A DNA stretch of 64,000 nt, taken from Chrysaora quinquecirrha (lineage: Eukaryota; Cnidaria; Scyphozoa; Semaeostomeae; Pelagiidae). How positions within the stretch are numbered: position 1 is the stretch's first letter; each line of letters opens with the position of its first letter. The position numbers and the translations under genes are program-made. The notes beneath the pieces were generated by a model. The model saw nothing but the letters and a program-made list of their open reading frames with translations. It searched no databases and was not told where the DNA came from. This document shows, piece by piece, positions 52,912 through 63,952 of this stretch. The stretch is taken from the NCBI GenBank assembly GCA_014526335.1, contig JACTAT010000286.1, positions 248,001 to 312,000 of the forward strand, written 5' to 3'.

Positions 52912-53217
52912 ACCATGGTTTCCATGGATTTCCCATGCTTTGCATCCGATTCCATTGGCTACCTATTGTATTAAAGACAAGCTTTACACTTCTGAATATT
53001 CCATGGACTTCCATGGAATTCCATGCTCTTGCTACCCATGCTATCCATGCTTTTCCATTTTTTAGCTCACAATTTTTCCCCATGCTAGCATGGAAAAGCA
53101 TGGGAATATTCCCCATGCTTTCCATGGTATTTTGCTCTGATGGATTTCCATGGTTTTCAAGGGATTCCATGGTATTTTCCCCATGCTTTTTCCATGGATT
53201 TCCATGGTATTCCCATG
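52912..53217 (-). repeat. Right CATGG-rich terminal/subterminal array
   Basis: Copies of ccatgctttccatgg and ttcccatg are largely the inverse of the left array. The outermost copy ends ttcccatg at 53217, after which the LINE endonuclease frame begins at once. Confidence 0.8.
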
Positions 53218-55960
53218 AGCGTAATTGATTATGTATTGCTAAAATCAAATAATTTTAACCATATTGAAAGCACACAAATAGGCGAATTGAGTCAACTCTC
53301 TGATCATTGTCCCATTCAAATCAAAATTAAAACTTCTCCATCTTCTTATGATTCTCAGATTTTGTTGCTGCAATCCAGCGTTAACAATTCGACTATAAAT
53401 GTAATTGCAAATTAAAAAAAAAATTATGAAACGAAATTTCTATGGAAAGATAACCATTCTGACCTTATGCAATTGGCATACAACAGTGACGATGTCTCTG
53501 AGTTTTTATGGGATATTGAATTAGAGCTTGATGACGATAATATTTTAGTGGAAAGGACAGTCAACTCTCTTAGACATAAAATTATTGAGATCGCAAAACA
53601 AAATTTGAATTTAAAACCAATATTTTCAGATAATTAATGGAAAACTAAACCGTTCTGTGCATGGTTTGATCAAGAATGCTAAAATCTTAAGACAAGACTG
53701 AACAAAATGAGAAAAGCCTATGAAAATATAATTAGAATTTCTCTTTCTAAAACCAGCCAAAGGGTACAAGAGGCAAGAGACGCCTATTTTGAAGAACGCA
53801 GGAAATACAAAAAACTTCTCAAATACAAGTGTAGTTCTTTCCTTAATATAGAGAAAGAAAAACTATGGGCATTAAAAGCTGATTCGCCTAAGGATTTTTG
53901 AAATAAACTTAGTAAGGGAAAGAAACAAAACAACCTTGATTTTTCAAATTCTGAACTATATGACTACTTTAATGGTTTATTGAATACAAATAACGCCAGC
54001 ACCAATGCATCTGCTGTTGGCACAAGTGACACTTTAATAAATCAAGATCAACCAGAAATTTCTTTAGATGAGTTGGCGTTATCAGCAATAGATAATTCTT
54101 TAAATTGCCCTATTAACTTTTAAGAAGTTGTAAATATGTTGAAAAAAACTCAAATCTGGTAAAGTGGCAGGCCTTGATATGCTGAACACTGAACTACTAA
54201 AGAACTTAAATGGAAGGTTTATCTCTGTTTTTGTGAAACTTTTTAACAAAATACTGAAATCAGGTCAATTTCCAGAGGAATGGTCCGCGTAGGCATAATT
54301 GTTCTTTTATATAAAGGGGGTGATAAAAAGAGTTTAGATAATTACAGGGGGATTACTCTTTTAAGCATTTTCGGAAAACTTTTTCTCGGTACCTTACTAG
54401 ATTTAATTAAAGTTGTAAATCAGCATAATATTCTTTGCGAAAATCAGATTACCTACAGGAAAGGATACCAAACTTCAGCTCACATATTTACTTTGCGTTC
54501 CATAATTGAATATACTTTTCAATCTAAAGGCACATTTTACCTTTGTTTTGTTGATTTTCGTAAAGCATTCAGCTCACTTAATCACAAGGAACTTTTGCAT
54601 AGGCTTGTAACTTATGGTATTAACGGCAAGTATTTAGATATCATAGCTTCACTTTATTCAAAAGTAAAATCTTGTGTCAGAGGCAAAGACAGTCTAACTG
54701 ACTTATTTCCATGTTCTCATGGTGTAAGACAGGGGTGCATCTTAAGCCCAATACTTTTTGCTCTTTTCTTAAATGATCTCAATAATCTTATTAAGAACTC
54801 TTGCACTGGGGTACCTTTGTATGACAACAAAATACACTCCCTTCTTCATGCTGATGATCTAATTTTACATCTCCTGTTGATCTTCAGCTGCAACTTGATG
54901 CGCTGTTCAGTTATGGAGGTCAATATGGATAAAACAAAAGTCATGGTTTTAAGGAACAAATAATGAAAATCCAGAGCAAAACCTGAAAATGTAAAAGTTT
55001 GGAAAATAGGGGGGAAAGAACTTGAAGAGTGTGAAAGCTACAAATATTTAGGCGTTTATATCAAATCAAATGGCAAATTTTCAATACACTTAGATAAAGT
55101 AAAAGAAAAAGCACAGAAGTCCTATTTTTCTCTTTTATCAAAAGAGGAGAATGGGGTGGTTTTCAACCCAAACTATTTTTGTATCTTTTCGATCATACAA
55201 TTATGCCAATCATGACTTATGCTTCAGAAGTTTGGGGAACATGCGATGTTCTATGACTTTATCTCTCTGCTTGAAAATATGCTTTAGGAGTAAAATCAAA
55301 TACCAACACTGAAGCTGAGCTAGGTAGGATTTCTGTGAAGCAACATTTGCATATATTAATATATATAAATATATTAAAGTTTTATAGTCGTCTTCTTCAG
55401 TTGGATAATAATGGTTATTCGTATTAAGCTTTTAGTATGTTAATTAAAGATTCTGATGCTGGTTTTTCGAATTGGGTTTCAGAGGCTCGCTCTCTTCAAA
55501 CCCTTTATAATATTTTACCTTCGGACAACTCTTCAATAATTAAGACCAAGGTACGAGATCATTCTCAATCTAACATAATTAATCAACTTAGGCAACATGT
55601 GACTGAAGACAGAAAGTTTAAAACCCTATGCTCTTTCTAAGACAACTTTTAAACTCGAAACATATCTTGATATAATGCCTAGTTTCAAAGTTTAAAGTGA
55701 ATTTTAAAAGCTACGTTTAAGTGCACACAACTTAAAAATTGAAACAGGAAGGTATGGTTGCAAAATAGAATTCCCAGAGAGGAAAGATTCTGTCAATGTT
55801 GCCACTGATCTGCTAACTGTTTATATTCAGCACATGAATTCATGTTGACAACAAGTTTCTCCGTTGTCAAACAAAATAAAATAGCGAGTCTTTGTAGACA
55901 TCTATATTCATGAGATATTTGAAAATACTAAATATTAATCAATGTCCAACATTTCCTATG
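53218..55960 (+). mobile_element. LINE, 3' part: endonuclease end, reverse transcriptase, C-terminus
   Basis: It opens with IDYVLLKSNNFNHIES and LSQLSDHCPIQIKI, the end of an APE-type endonuclease. The reverse transcriptase follows from about 54160, with IVLLYKGGDKKSLDNYRGIT, LCFVDFRKAFSSLNHKEL, GVRQGCILSPILFALFLND and HADDL in place of the usual YADDL. Stops and shifts lie at 53413, 53635, 53899, 54121, 54292 (frame change) and after 54961. The tail near 55000-55900 keeps ESYKYLGVYIKSNGKF and EFPREERFCQCC. It is a dead L2/CR1-type element in the same orientation as 38330-39393, and probably the same insertion. About 150 codons of endonuclease are missing between the halves. Confidence 0.75.
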
Positions 55961-56402
55961 CATAACCATAATCAACTCTTTAAAGACGAGATGTTTTTAT
56001 AAAAATAAGGGGAGTTCCCAAAATGTCATTTTTTAGAATCTTATGGAAAGGGAAAGTCCTGCAAAAGTGTCTAATGATTCGGCAATCTGATTTCCAAGAA
56101 AAACGAGGCAACAGGGTTGTCTCCCTGGAAGAGTTAACTATGAAAATCAACGATAGAGTGTTAGGAGATTGGGGTGCAAAACTACTCATTGACTCTGACT
56201 GTTTCATGCTATTTTGATAAGTTTTCTTAAATTACCACATTTAATTATATATAAATAATGCTAAATTCAATTAATTAAACAGAAAATGAAGTTGGTGATT
56301 TACAAGATGCTTATATCTATTTGAAAACTATTAGAGAATGTACCAACCGATTAACAATTAGTGTAATAAAAGAAGCGCATTCCTTTATCATATACGAAAA
56401 CT

Positions 56403-57200
56403 ATGGAGCATTTGCAAAAACAGCGTATAACATGTTTCAAGGAAGAATACTTTGAGTATTGTAAACCTGAAAATATTGAGAAAGAACTAGTTAAACTCTT
56501 GGATGATAGAAATATTCAACCTCATGAATTTCTGCGAAAGTTTTTACAAAGACATCCTTTTCCAGATGGTAATGTCAGACTGGCAAAACTCTTGTATTGT
56601 TTCCTGTCTAATAAATGCGTACGGGAAGATCAAGAAAAGTATATTAAAGCTTTAAGAAAATCTAACAAAAGTTTACAAGAATATCTAAGTCATCTCAAAT
56701 CTCTTAAAAATACAATGCATGCACCTAGTAATGAAAGATGGGTACACATAAGAGACAGGGTAGAAAGAAACAGCGTACAAAGAGAATTAGGGGTAAAGGT
56801 CTTTTTGAAAACCTTCAAAATTGGATTGTCAAAACTGCGATTGGCATTACACCATTACCAAGCTTGCAACGCGAATTAAAACCACGAATTACGAAAAAGG
56901 GGTGGAAAAAAGACAAACCTTTACAATTTATCCCAAGAGAAGTCTGGAGAGCTGCCAGAGTACCAAAGAAAACGCGAGCAGCAGTTAGACAAGCAATTAA
57001 GCAAGGAGGAAGAGCAATGACAAGAAATATTAGCAAATAAGCCGTAAAGAAATTCACATTAAAAGGAGGAAAAGCAGCTGCAAAAGGCTGTGCCATAGCT
57101 GCAACTGGTTTAGGTGTTGAGATTGGTTTAAGAAAATTAGCTGGTGGTGGTGTGTGTAGCTGCACAGCAAAACTTCACTACAGAGGGGAACGAACGAATC
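56403..57200 (+). pseudogene. Unrecognised basic protein, frameshifted
   Basis: The first frame (56403 to about 56770) reads EEYFEYCKPENIEKELVKLL, HPFPDGNVRLAKLLYCFLSN and NERWVHIRDRVERNSVQREL. A shift then gives GLFENLQNWIVKTAIGITPL, LQRELKPRITKKGWKKDK and VRQAIKQGGRAM, and past a TAA at 57038-57040 a Gly/Ala-rich hydrophobic run, KGGKAAAKGCAIAATGLG. Both halves look like one protein: helical N-terminus, Lys/Arg-rich middle, small hydrophobic segment. I cannot place the family. A virus- or mobile-element-derived structural protein is possible but unsupported. It ends against the left terminus of the next transposon. Confidence 0.4.
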
Positions 57201-57361
57201 AAACAAAGAACCCAGCAGACACAAAGCAAAAAACACAGTACTGGCATTCACAATGGTTGATTATTCGCTATAAACAGAAACGAAGATGTGTTAATTACTG
57301 TAAATGTAAATTCAATAGGATTAAGCCTACGAAACGAGCAAAAACACCCCATGTAATGTCT

Positions 57362-57424
57362 GTGCCCCTTTGTCAAAGCGGCGTCGCAACCTCGATTCTA
57401 TTTCAGGTGCCCCTTTGTCAAATT
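57362..57424 (+). repeat. Left terminal inverted repeat with internal 45-bp direct repeat
   Basis: gtgcccctttgtcaaa occurs at 57362 and again at 57407, exactly 45 bp apart. The spacer reads gcggcgtcgcaacctcgatt then ctatttcag. So the terminus is a tandem pair of the same 16-bp core. The spacer end (ttctatttcag) looks like a splice acceptor. Confidence 0.85.
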
Positions 57425-57486
57425 GGCAAGGAAAATCTGCAAAAAGCAGCGTTTTCCAAATATTATTTCATTTTAATTGCTTCGCC

Positions 57487-59482
57487 ATGGAGGAACCTCC
57501 TCTACAAATTCTGGCCTTCCTGCGTGAAACGATTGACAAATTAATAGTGGAGAATACACAGTTTCAACAGGATAACTTGGACATCGATTATATGGAGTTT
57601 CGTTTAGACACTTTATTAAATTTAGTTTTGCGATGCAATGAGCTGTATACGATTGATGATAGCTTGTTATCTCGGGTAAGAAATGCAGTTGCACTTTGTA
57701 AAGCCAAAACTGAAAATTGCGACAGCTTTGGCTACCGTGCGCCAAAACAGAGCACAGGCACAAAAGGAAGGCCAACATATCTTGTGACAAAACCCCAGCA
57801 TGAATACTACCTGGAAAACGATTTCAGCATTCCAAAAATTGCAGAAATGATCTCTGTGAGTCGGAGTACAATAAAAAGGCGCTTGAAATGCTATGGATTA
57901 TCAAAAAAAGATACATATACTTTAATCAGTGATACAGATCTCGATGTTGAAATAAAAAAGATATTAGAAAATAACCCTAACTGTGGTTATAGACGAATGC
58001 ATGGATTTCTTTTTTCTCGTGCAATTAAAGTTTCGGAGAGAAGAATACGAAGGTCAATGCAAAGGGTTGATCCTGAAGGAGTTCTTATTAGGGCTTTACA
58101 AATTGCGACGGTAAATCGGAGACGTTACAAAGTTCAAGGTAGTTTGTCACTTTGGCACATTGATGGAAATCACAAGCTTATAAGGTCAGTTATTAATGCA
58201 GCGTTATGCATTTTACTAAAGTCTATTTTTTTTCCTTGTCGAGATAATATAGTTTCATTCCTTTCCATTCCATTTAGATGGAAATTCGTTATCCACGGAT
58301 GTATTGACGGTTACAGTCGCAAGATCATGTACTTGGCCTGCAATACAAACAATAAAGCCTGGACAGTTCTTGAAGAATTTATTGCGGCTATACACGAGCA
58401 TGGGTTACCGTCCAGAGTACGAGGAGATATGGGTGTTGAGAACACGGCTGTTGCCTGGTATATGTTCAACCATCCTAGAAGAGGTCCTGATAGGGAAAGT
58501 TTTATAGCAGGCAAGGGTGTCCACAACCAAAGGATCGAAAGACTTTGGGTTGACGTTTATTTGGGAGTTCTTCATATTTATTACAGCTTATTTGTTCACC
58601 TCGAGATTCAACAGTTGCTGAACATCCAAGATGATGTACACATGTTCGCGCTTCACTACGTCTTCAAAAATAGAATCAATATGCATTTGAAAGAATTTAC
58701 GAAGGGTTGGAATTGCCATAAGTTGCGAACAGAAGAAAGCCTAACCCCAAATCAACTTTGGGTAAAAGGCCTACATAACTTGGTTAGGGGCAACAACTCG
58801 CGTGTTGCACAATAAATCTGGGAGCCAAGAAATCAGGTATTATAACATTATCGCGAATATTCTATTTGTTTAATGCAAAAATAGTTCGTTATCTGCACTA
58901 TGCATAATAACAGCACTGCCAAAAAAATAGTGACAATAAAATCAAAACAATTAATACTGCAAACAAAAAATAGTAACATTTGCAATATACCGGATACTAC
59001 TTTTAAAATAGCAATATCAACAACAACATAACAAAGTATATTGGATAATACTTTAACAAAACAATTTTTTATGAAAAAGGCAACAAAACAAATACGTAAG
59101 CTGTCTAGAAAGGAACTTCAACTCAATGTCAGGATCTAGCGGTAGAAATGAGGACACAAAGCTGTAACAGAGCACCTTACATAATGTCAATATTGCTTTT
59201 CAAGTTTCTTAGCATGCACTTTTCTTAACAAAGTCTGCTTTTCATCCTAAGGGAGATGCAGCTGAATATGGAATAGACTGGAGTGGTCCCGCACATGATC
59301 CTAACGATGAAGACAACGAGAGGGGGGTTGTGATACCTGAAGTAAATAGTCCATTGTCAGATGTACAAATACAGAGCTTGATGAATGAGATAGACCCTGG
59401 CGAAGAAAGCTATTGTTTGGGAATTGATACATATGAAAAAACTTTGAGAAAAATTCTGCTACGATGCGCTGAAGACCTCTAG
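57487..59482 (+). pseudogene. IS3-like integrase/transposase, D,D(36)E, split gene
   Basis: It should cut and join the ends of the surrounding transposon. The start is taken as ATG 57487 in a good context (gccATGG); the frame stays open upstream into the terminal repeat but has no ATG there. Exon 1 (57487-58184) holds a helix-turn-helix ([20 protein letters not shown]) and an IS3-like segment ([20 protein letters not shown]). A 93-bp intron (gtcagt...tttag) joins in phase to 58278. The rve fold has WHIDGN (Asp 58162), RGDMGVEN (Asp 58426) and NQRIERLW (Glu 58537), so the triad is intact, with 36 residues between the last two. An in-frame TAA at 58813-58815 is followed by a probable last exon, 59252-59482 (YGIDWSGPAHDP, GVVIPEV, YEKTLRKILLRCAEDL, stop). 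If the TAA is real the product is truncated but keeps its catalytic core. Confidence 0.8.
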
Positions 59483-59600
59483 ACAATAACATAATTAAAA
59501 ATAAGAATTACAAATGCCTTAATTCGAACAGTCAAAAAATGTTGCTTATGAAATAAATTCTTTGGACTATAAATGTGAATGTAAACTGATTAAGTATATT

Positions 59601-62600
59601 TCAAGCGAAATCCATGTTCCAATATCCACTTTTCAGTTCGTTTAGGAATTCTTCCTTGAACTGTGCAAAGGAATCGTAGCTCACTGGCAGCTCCAGGGTG
59701 GGTCCGCACGTGTGAGCAATGACTCGTCTTTCGTAACCAGTCAATTTGTTGAAAATTATGTCTATTGACTTAACACATATGGTGTCAGCACCGGTTGCAA
59801 AGCGCATAAATTTCATGACATCTTCTGATTTCAACGACCGGACGAACTTCTTCAAATAGCCGAAAACCTCCCTCTCTTGCTCTGTTTTAGCGTCTGCTTG
59901 AAGGACACCAACTACTTTCTTTCCAGTTGGCTTTGTGTCTTCGTATAATGAGTCTAATTCTTCGGGGCTTCTGAAGATATTAGCCTTGGGGAGAACCTCT
60001 TCCCAAGCTTCTCTAATGTAACTCGGCCTCTGCACGATTTCCTGGTGTGCGATTTCTAGAAGGACTTCCTTAAGGTCAGCGCCACTATTTGGCACTCTTT
60101 TTGAGGACAGAGCTGACAAGATTTCAATTATATCCTGGTCATCTCCCATTACATCTATTTCTTTCTTCTTCAATGCTGCTTCCAGCACGTCTCTGTCATC
60201 ATTTGAAACATATTGTAGAATACCTTTGAGTAAAACTTCCGAAGATAACGACGACTCTCCAAATATTGTCGCCATGACAAATTCTTTACTCAATCTTAGC
60301 GGAAAATAGCTGACTTCTCTGAAACCTTTCACCAGAATTCTTGAAACCGACTTCCAATCTTGACTCGAAAAGTCATGGCGTATGCAGGGAATCATGGCAT
60401 TACAGCCAATGGCATGCCCTTTGAAAAACTCGTTCCAAAAGGCCGAAAGAATGTCTCGCATAACCCCACCAAGGTCATCGGCCTCTTCTCTGACACCTCT
60501 TTCATTGGTTATTACAAGTAACAATTTCTTGTCCACAACTGTCGCATCGAGGAATGTTCTCACCATGTCTGAAAACACCAATGTCCGTCTTATATTGATT
60601 TCAAGCTGCTCACTGTTAAGAGAAAATGATGATTAAGCAAACAATTTTTTTTACATCTGCAGTTAAGGCCAATCAGTAAATAATTAGTTTAGAAGTGTTG
60701 CGATAACAATACGAATGTACCCACATTGAGCCAATACCATGTGTTTCTGAGTCGTCCATCAATGGAGTGCTTGTTCTGTCATCATCAGATATTTCACCTT
60801 GTAGAAGAAGCAAATTCAAACAGCTCAATGGAGAAAATGATACAGTTCTACGGACATGTATGTAGTATGTACAATTATCAGTCAAAGAAATTTTCACCAC
60901 AGAAAGCAATTGTAAATAAACCGTAAATTTGATCATCTCTGCAATACAACACTGTAACAACTTTTTTAATAATAAAAAAACCAGTCTATGATCTATAATA
61001 AATCACACATTGTGACTGAAACATATCGTTATTATTTTGCTTTCATGGAGACATTTATTTAGAATTGCGATAAACAAGGAAAATATCAGTCTGTTCCCTT
61101 CTTTTGTTTAAATTTTTTTTAACTTTGTACAAATCAGAAAAAATTCTAGAAACTTACTTCTATTTTATCTCCATCCCAAACAACATTCATGCTGCAAGGG
61201 GAGGTTATACCATATTCTGATAACGATTGCCTCTTTTCACTGGAATTTATAGTTTTGGACCCTGGGGACATCATATGGAAATTTTCAGTTGACGTATCCA
61301 AACTACCAACGAAAGTAATCATAACCTAACAAGAAAAACAGAAAAGAAGACATGTTTGAATCAGATTCTGCAAAGGAAAAGTGAATGCCAGGGCCAGAGA
61401 TTTTTTGTAGGTTTTATACAAACCTCAATATCTGAATTTTTTGCAAATCTTCTTGCAACAGTTTCCCCATTTGGAAGTCGAAATTTTATGGGAATAGCTT
61501 CATCTCCATTATCTGGCTCTGAGTGTACTTTCCTTTTGCAAGATTCCCTAAACTGTTAGACATATCAGGCGTTAGTTGTACACGAAAAGTTTAATGTATT
61601 TCAAGCAAAAAATACCCTTTATGCAGAAAACAAATCCAGTCTTTAAGAATGTATACCCTCTCAAATTGTGTAACAGCGGAGGAGTAGAGGTATTTCATGC
61701 ATCAAGTACAACTATTTTCTCAAATTTCTAGACATCCTTACAACAGTCATCTAGCATAACAACATCGTAAGGCAAATGAACAAAAAAATAAGATGTCCAA
61801 ACAGGTAAAGAGGTAAAGAGATCTGTTATTTTACCGAAGAAAACTCTATAAGTGAAATGTGAACATTATGCAATTACTTACCACACTTTGGCGTTCAAGA
61901 AGCAATGTCTCTTTCTCCTTTTCTCCCCCCTTTACTGCAATACCCTTAGGTTCCTGAAGAAAAAAAAATGTTTTATGGAATTGAACTTATCTGACAACAA
62001 TTTGAAAAATAGCGCTCAATCTGCACAAAACTCAAAACCAAAAGAAGGGCTTATCCCCAGGCTGCTGCATCGGTGTTGTTAAGGTTCTAAATTTACATCA
62101 TAATATTCTGAAAAAAAATAAGCTGTTTATTTTCCTGACCTTGATCTCCTCCTCTGTAAATATGACATCATTACTAATGTCTCCTTCAATGATGGGCTTT
62201 CCTTCCTCAACTCCATTGACAAAAAATTAGTCAGGATCGAAATCTTCCAGGGAGTCACTGTCACTGATTTCTTCCTATGGAAGATAGGCTCCACTTCAGA
62301 TATAACATTCAATTGTTTTTTTTTCTATGAAAAATTTTATAAGAACTAGAGCCTGGATTTTGCCCAAACTTTAAGAGCAAAGTAAGAGCAAGCTATGGCT
62401 TGCCTTTTCATAAGTCCTAAGATTATTGGCTGAATATAAACATTTCAGGTTCAAAAAAGGCAAAAACTGGAGAACAATCAGCCTCAATCAAAATTTCTTT
62501 GTCTCTGGTTTATATCAAACAGGGTGATACCATATTTTAACAAAAAATGCTTACATTGTGATTATATAAGGTCAAGGTTCTCTAAACTATATTCAGGAGA

Positions 62601-63893
62601 ATGCAAAAGTATGCACAATATTTCAAAAGAACTTGTCCCTATTCTGTTTTCATAATACCTTTTCATCAACAAGATTTATAAGATCTTTAAATGATGCACC
62701 ACTGCAAATAAAATGACAGAGTATGTTTTTTATAAAAAGACCATTATTTCTTAAAAAGATGCTGTTCAAAAAACTAACAGAGTAGTAGCAATACCTCGGT
62801 ATGCTTCTGCCATATTTGCAAGGGTGCTCATGAAATTTATTTGTCTGGACAACTTTGCCACATTGTTGGCATGTTACATCGGGTGCACTGACAGCCACAG
62901 TCTCCTAAAGACAGAATAAATTCATTTAGCTGTAGGCAAGCCAGAAGTACACAACTTATAACATTTAAGTTCTCCAAAAGCAGGTTTCAATTAAAATTTA
63001 CAATTAATAGATACCTTTCTTTCCCATTTGGTATCAAGCCTGTTCTGTAAAGGTCTGATGTAAATGCATGCTGATGCAGATATTTCTTGTTTCAAGTCAC
63101 TGATATTGTACCAGTTGCATTTTAACTTAGTGAGAGGCCGGCCTTGCCCACCTGTTTTGGATCGAAATAGTGTATATCCCCCGGCTTGTTTTAGTTTGGG
63201 AAACGTTTCCTCTAAATTCCTACAAACTTCTTCATGGTTTGCAGTTCTGCTGTTGAAAACAACTTTGTTTTTTCCAAGGCCAGCTTTGTTTAGGATGTCA
63301 GTTTGACCACTAGTTGGTGTTGTCTGCTGGTCTGGATAGGGTATGCAGCAAAATTCATGTGTCCATGAGTCTTTGACCACAAATGGCACCTGCTGTAGAT
63401 TTTACGGTTGTCAGTATGCTTTATATTTCTTGAGGACAACCAGGGAAATGACGATCTGAAAGCAAGAAGGTCAATATAGGTCAAGAAGGAGATATGCTAT
63501 ATGCTAAAAACAAGCAAATTCTAAATATAATGCTATACTTTACAGCTTTATATTCTACTGTATATCATACTAGAAATGTAGTATCCTATTTCGCTTGTTT
63601 TCAATGCAGTTAAGCTAGCTAATATAACACAACAGAGTACACTTTCACTTGGCCAAGCCCAGGGAATGGTTGGAAGGTTAGTTTAGACTATTTACTACTA
63701 TATTCATAAACTGAAATACTTACTGAAAATTCTGCAAAGCTCTTGATGATGAAGGTGATGGAACGCTTTTCGTCGTTGTCACAGGAGGTGTTGATGTTGG
63801 TTTTGCTGATGCTGAAGTTCCAGTTATCTGTTCCTCGATGTTGGATATCAAAGTTTTTATTTCCAACAAGGACTTTCTCAGGTCTTCTGCCAT
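59601..63893 (-). pseudogene. Zinc finger-UBX-HECT protein of the transposon, multi-exon
   Basis: A putative ubiquitin ligase carried by a transposon. Exons: 63893-63724 (ATG; MAEDLRKSLLEIKTL, Ser/Thr-rich); 63455-63015 (SFPWLSSRN, LNKAGLGKNKVVF, FPKLKQAGGYTLFR, IYIRPLQNRL); 62904-62795 (CQQCGKVVQTNKFHEHPC, C2HC zinc motif); 62701-62659; 62274-62140 (acidic); 61953-61882; 61552-61424 and 61325-61159 (IPIKFRLPNGETVARRF ... SLSEYGI, UBX-like, a p97-binding fold); about 60797-60725; and 60612-59601 (HECT, from LEINIRRTLVFSDM to AHTCGPTLELPVSYDSFAQF). The HECT active-site Cys is codon 59708-59706. Most joins keep phase; 61159/60797 is unresolved. A frameshift near 63390, TAA at 62229-62227 and a lost C near 61200 break this copy. 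It converges on the transposase with 118 bp between stops. Confidence 0.75.
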
Positions 63894-63952
63894 AGCTGCA
63901 TTTGTCAAGCCACGTGCACACCAACCACTGCCTTCGAAAACACCACAACAAA

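Larger units (their letters stand above)
39394..53217. mobile_element. Putative 13.8 kb CACTA/EnSpm-like transposon nested in a LINE
   Basis: Both ends start catggg reading inward, and AG occurs just outside each end (39392-39393 and 53218-53219), a possible 2-bp target duplication. Each end carries an array of CATGGAAA/GCATGGG motifs, plus sense on the left and inverted on the right, as subterminal repeats would be. Between them lie a minus-strand CACTA-type transposase (40026-47676) and a divergent plus-strand BEN-domain gene (47873-52616). LINE pieces of the same orientation flank both sides. The transposase family is confident. The exact termini are an inference: they are catggg rather than the usual CACTA, and the flanking LINE lacks part of its endonuclease. 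Confidence 0.6.

Noticed and set aside
52935..53228. Open frames on both strands rich in FHGFPW / MESMGNP
   Set aside because: These are translations of CCATGG-type repeats at the right end of the transposon.
57370..57486. N-terminal extension of the integrase beginning [10 protein letters not shown]
   Set aside because: The first codon there is TTG and the stretch lies in the terminal inverted repeat. ATG 57487 has a good context. The same holds for the mirror frame near 63983.
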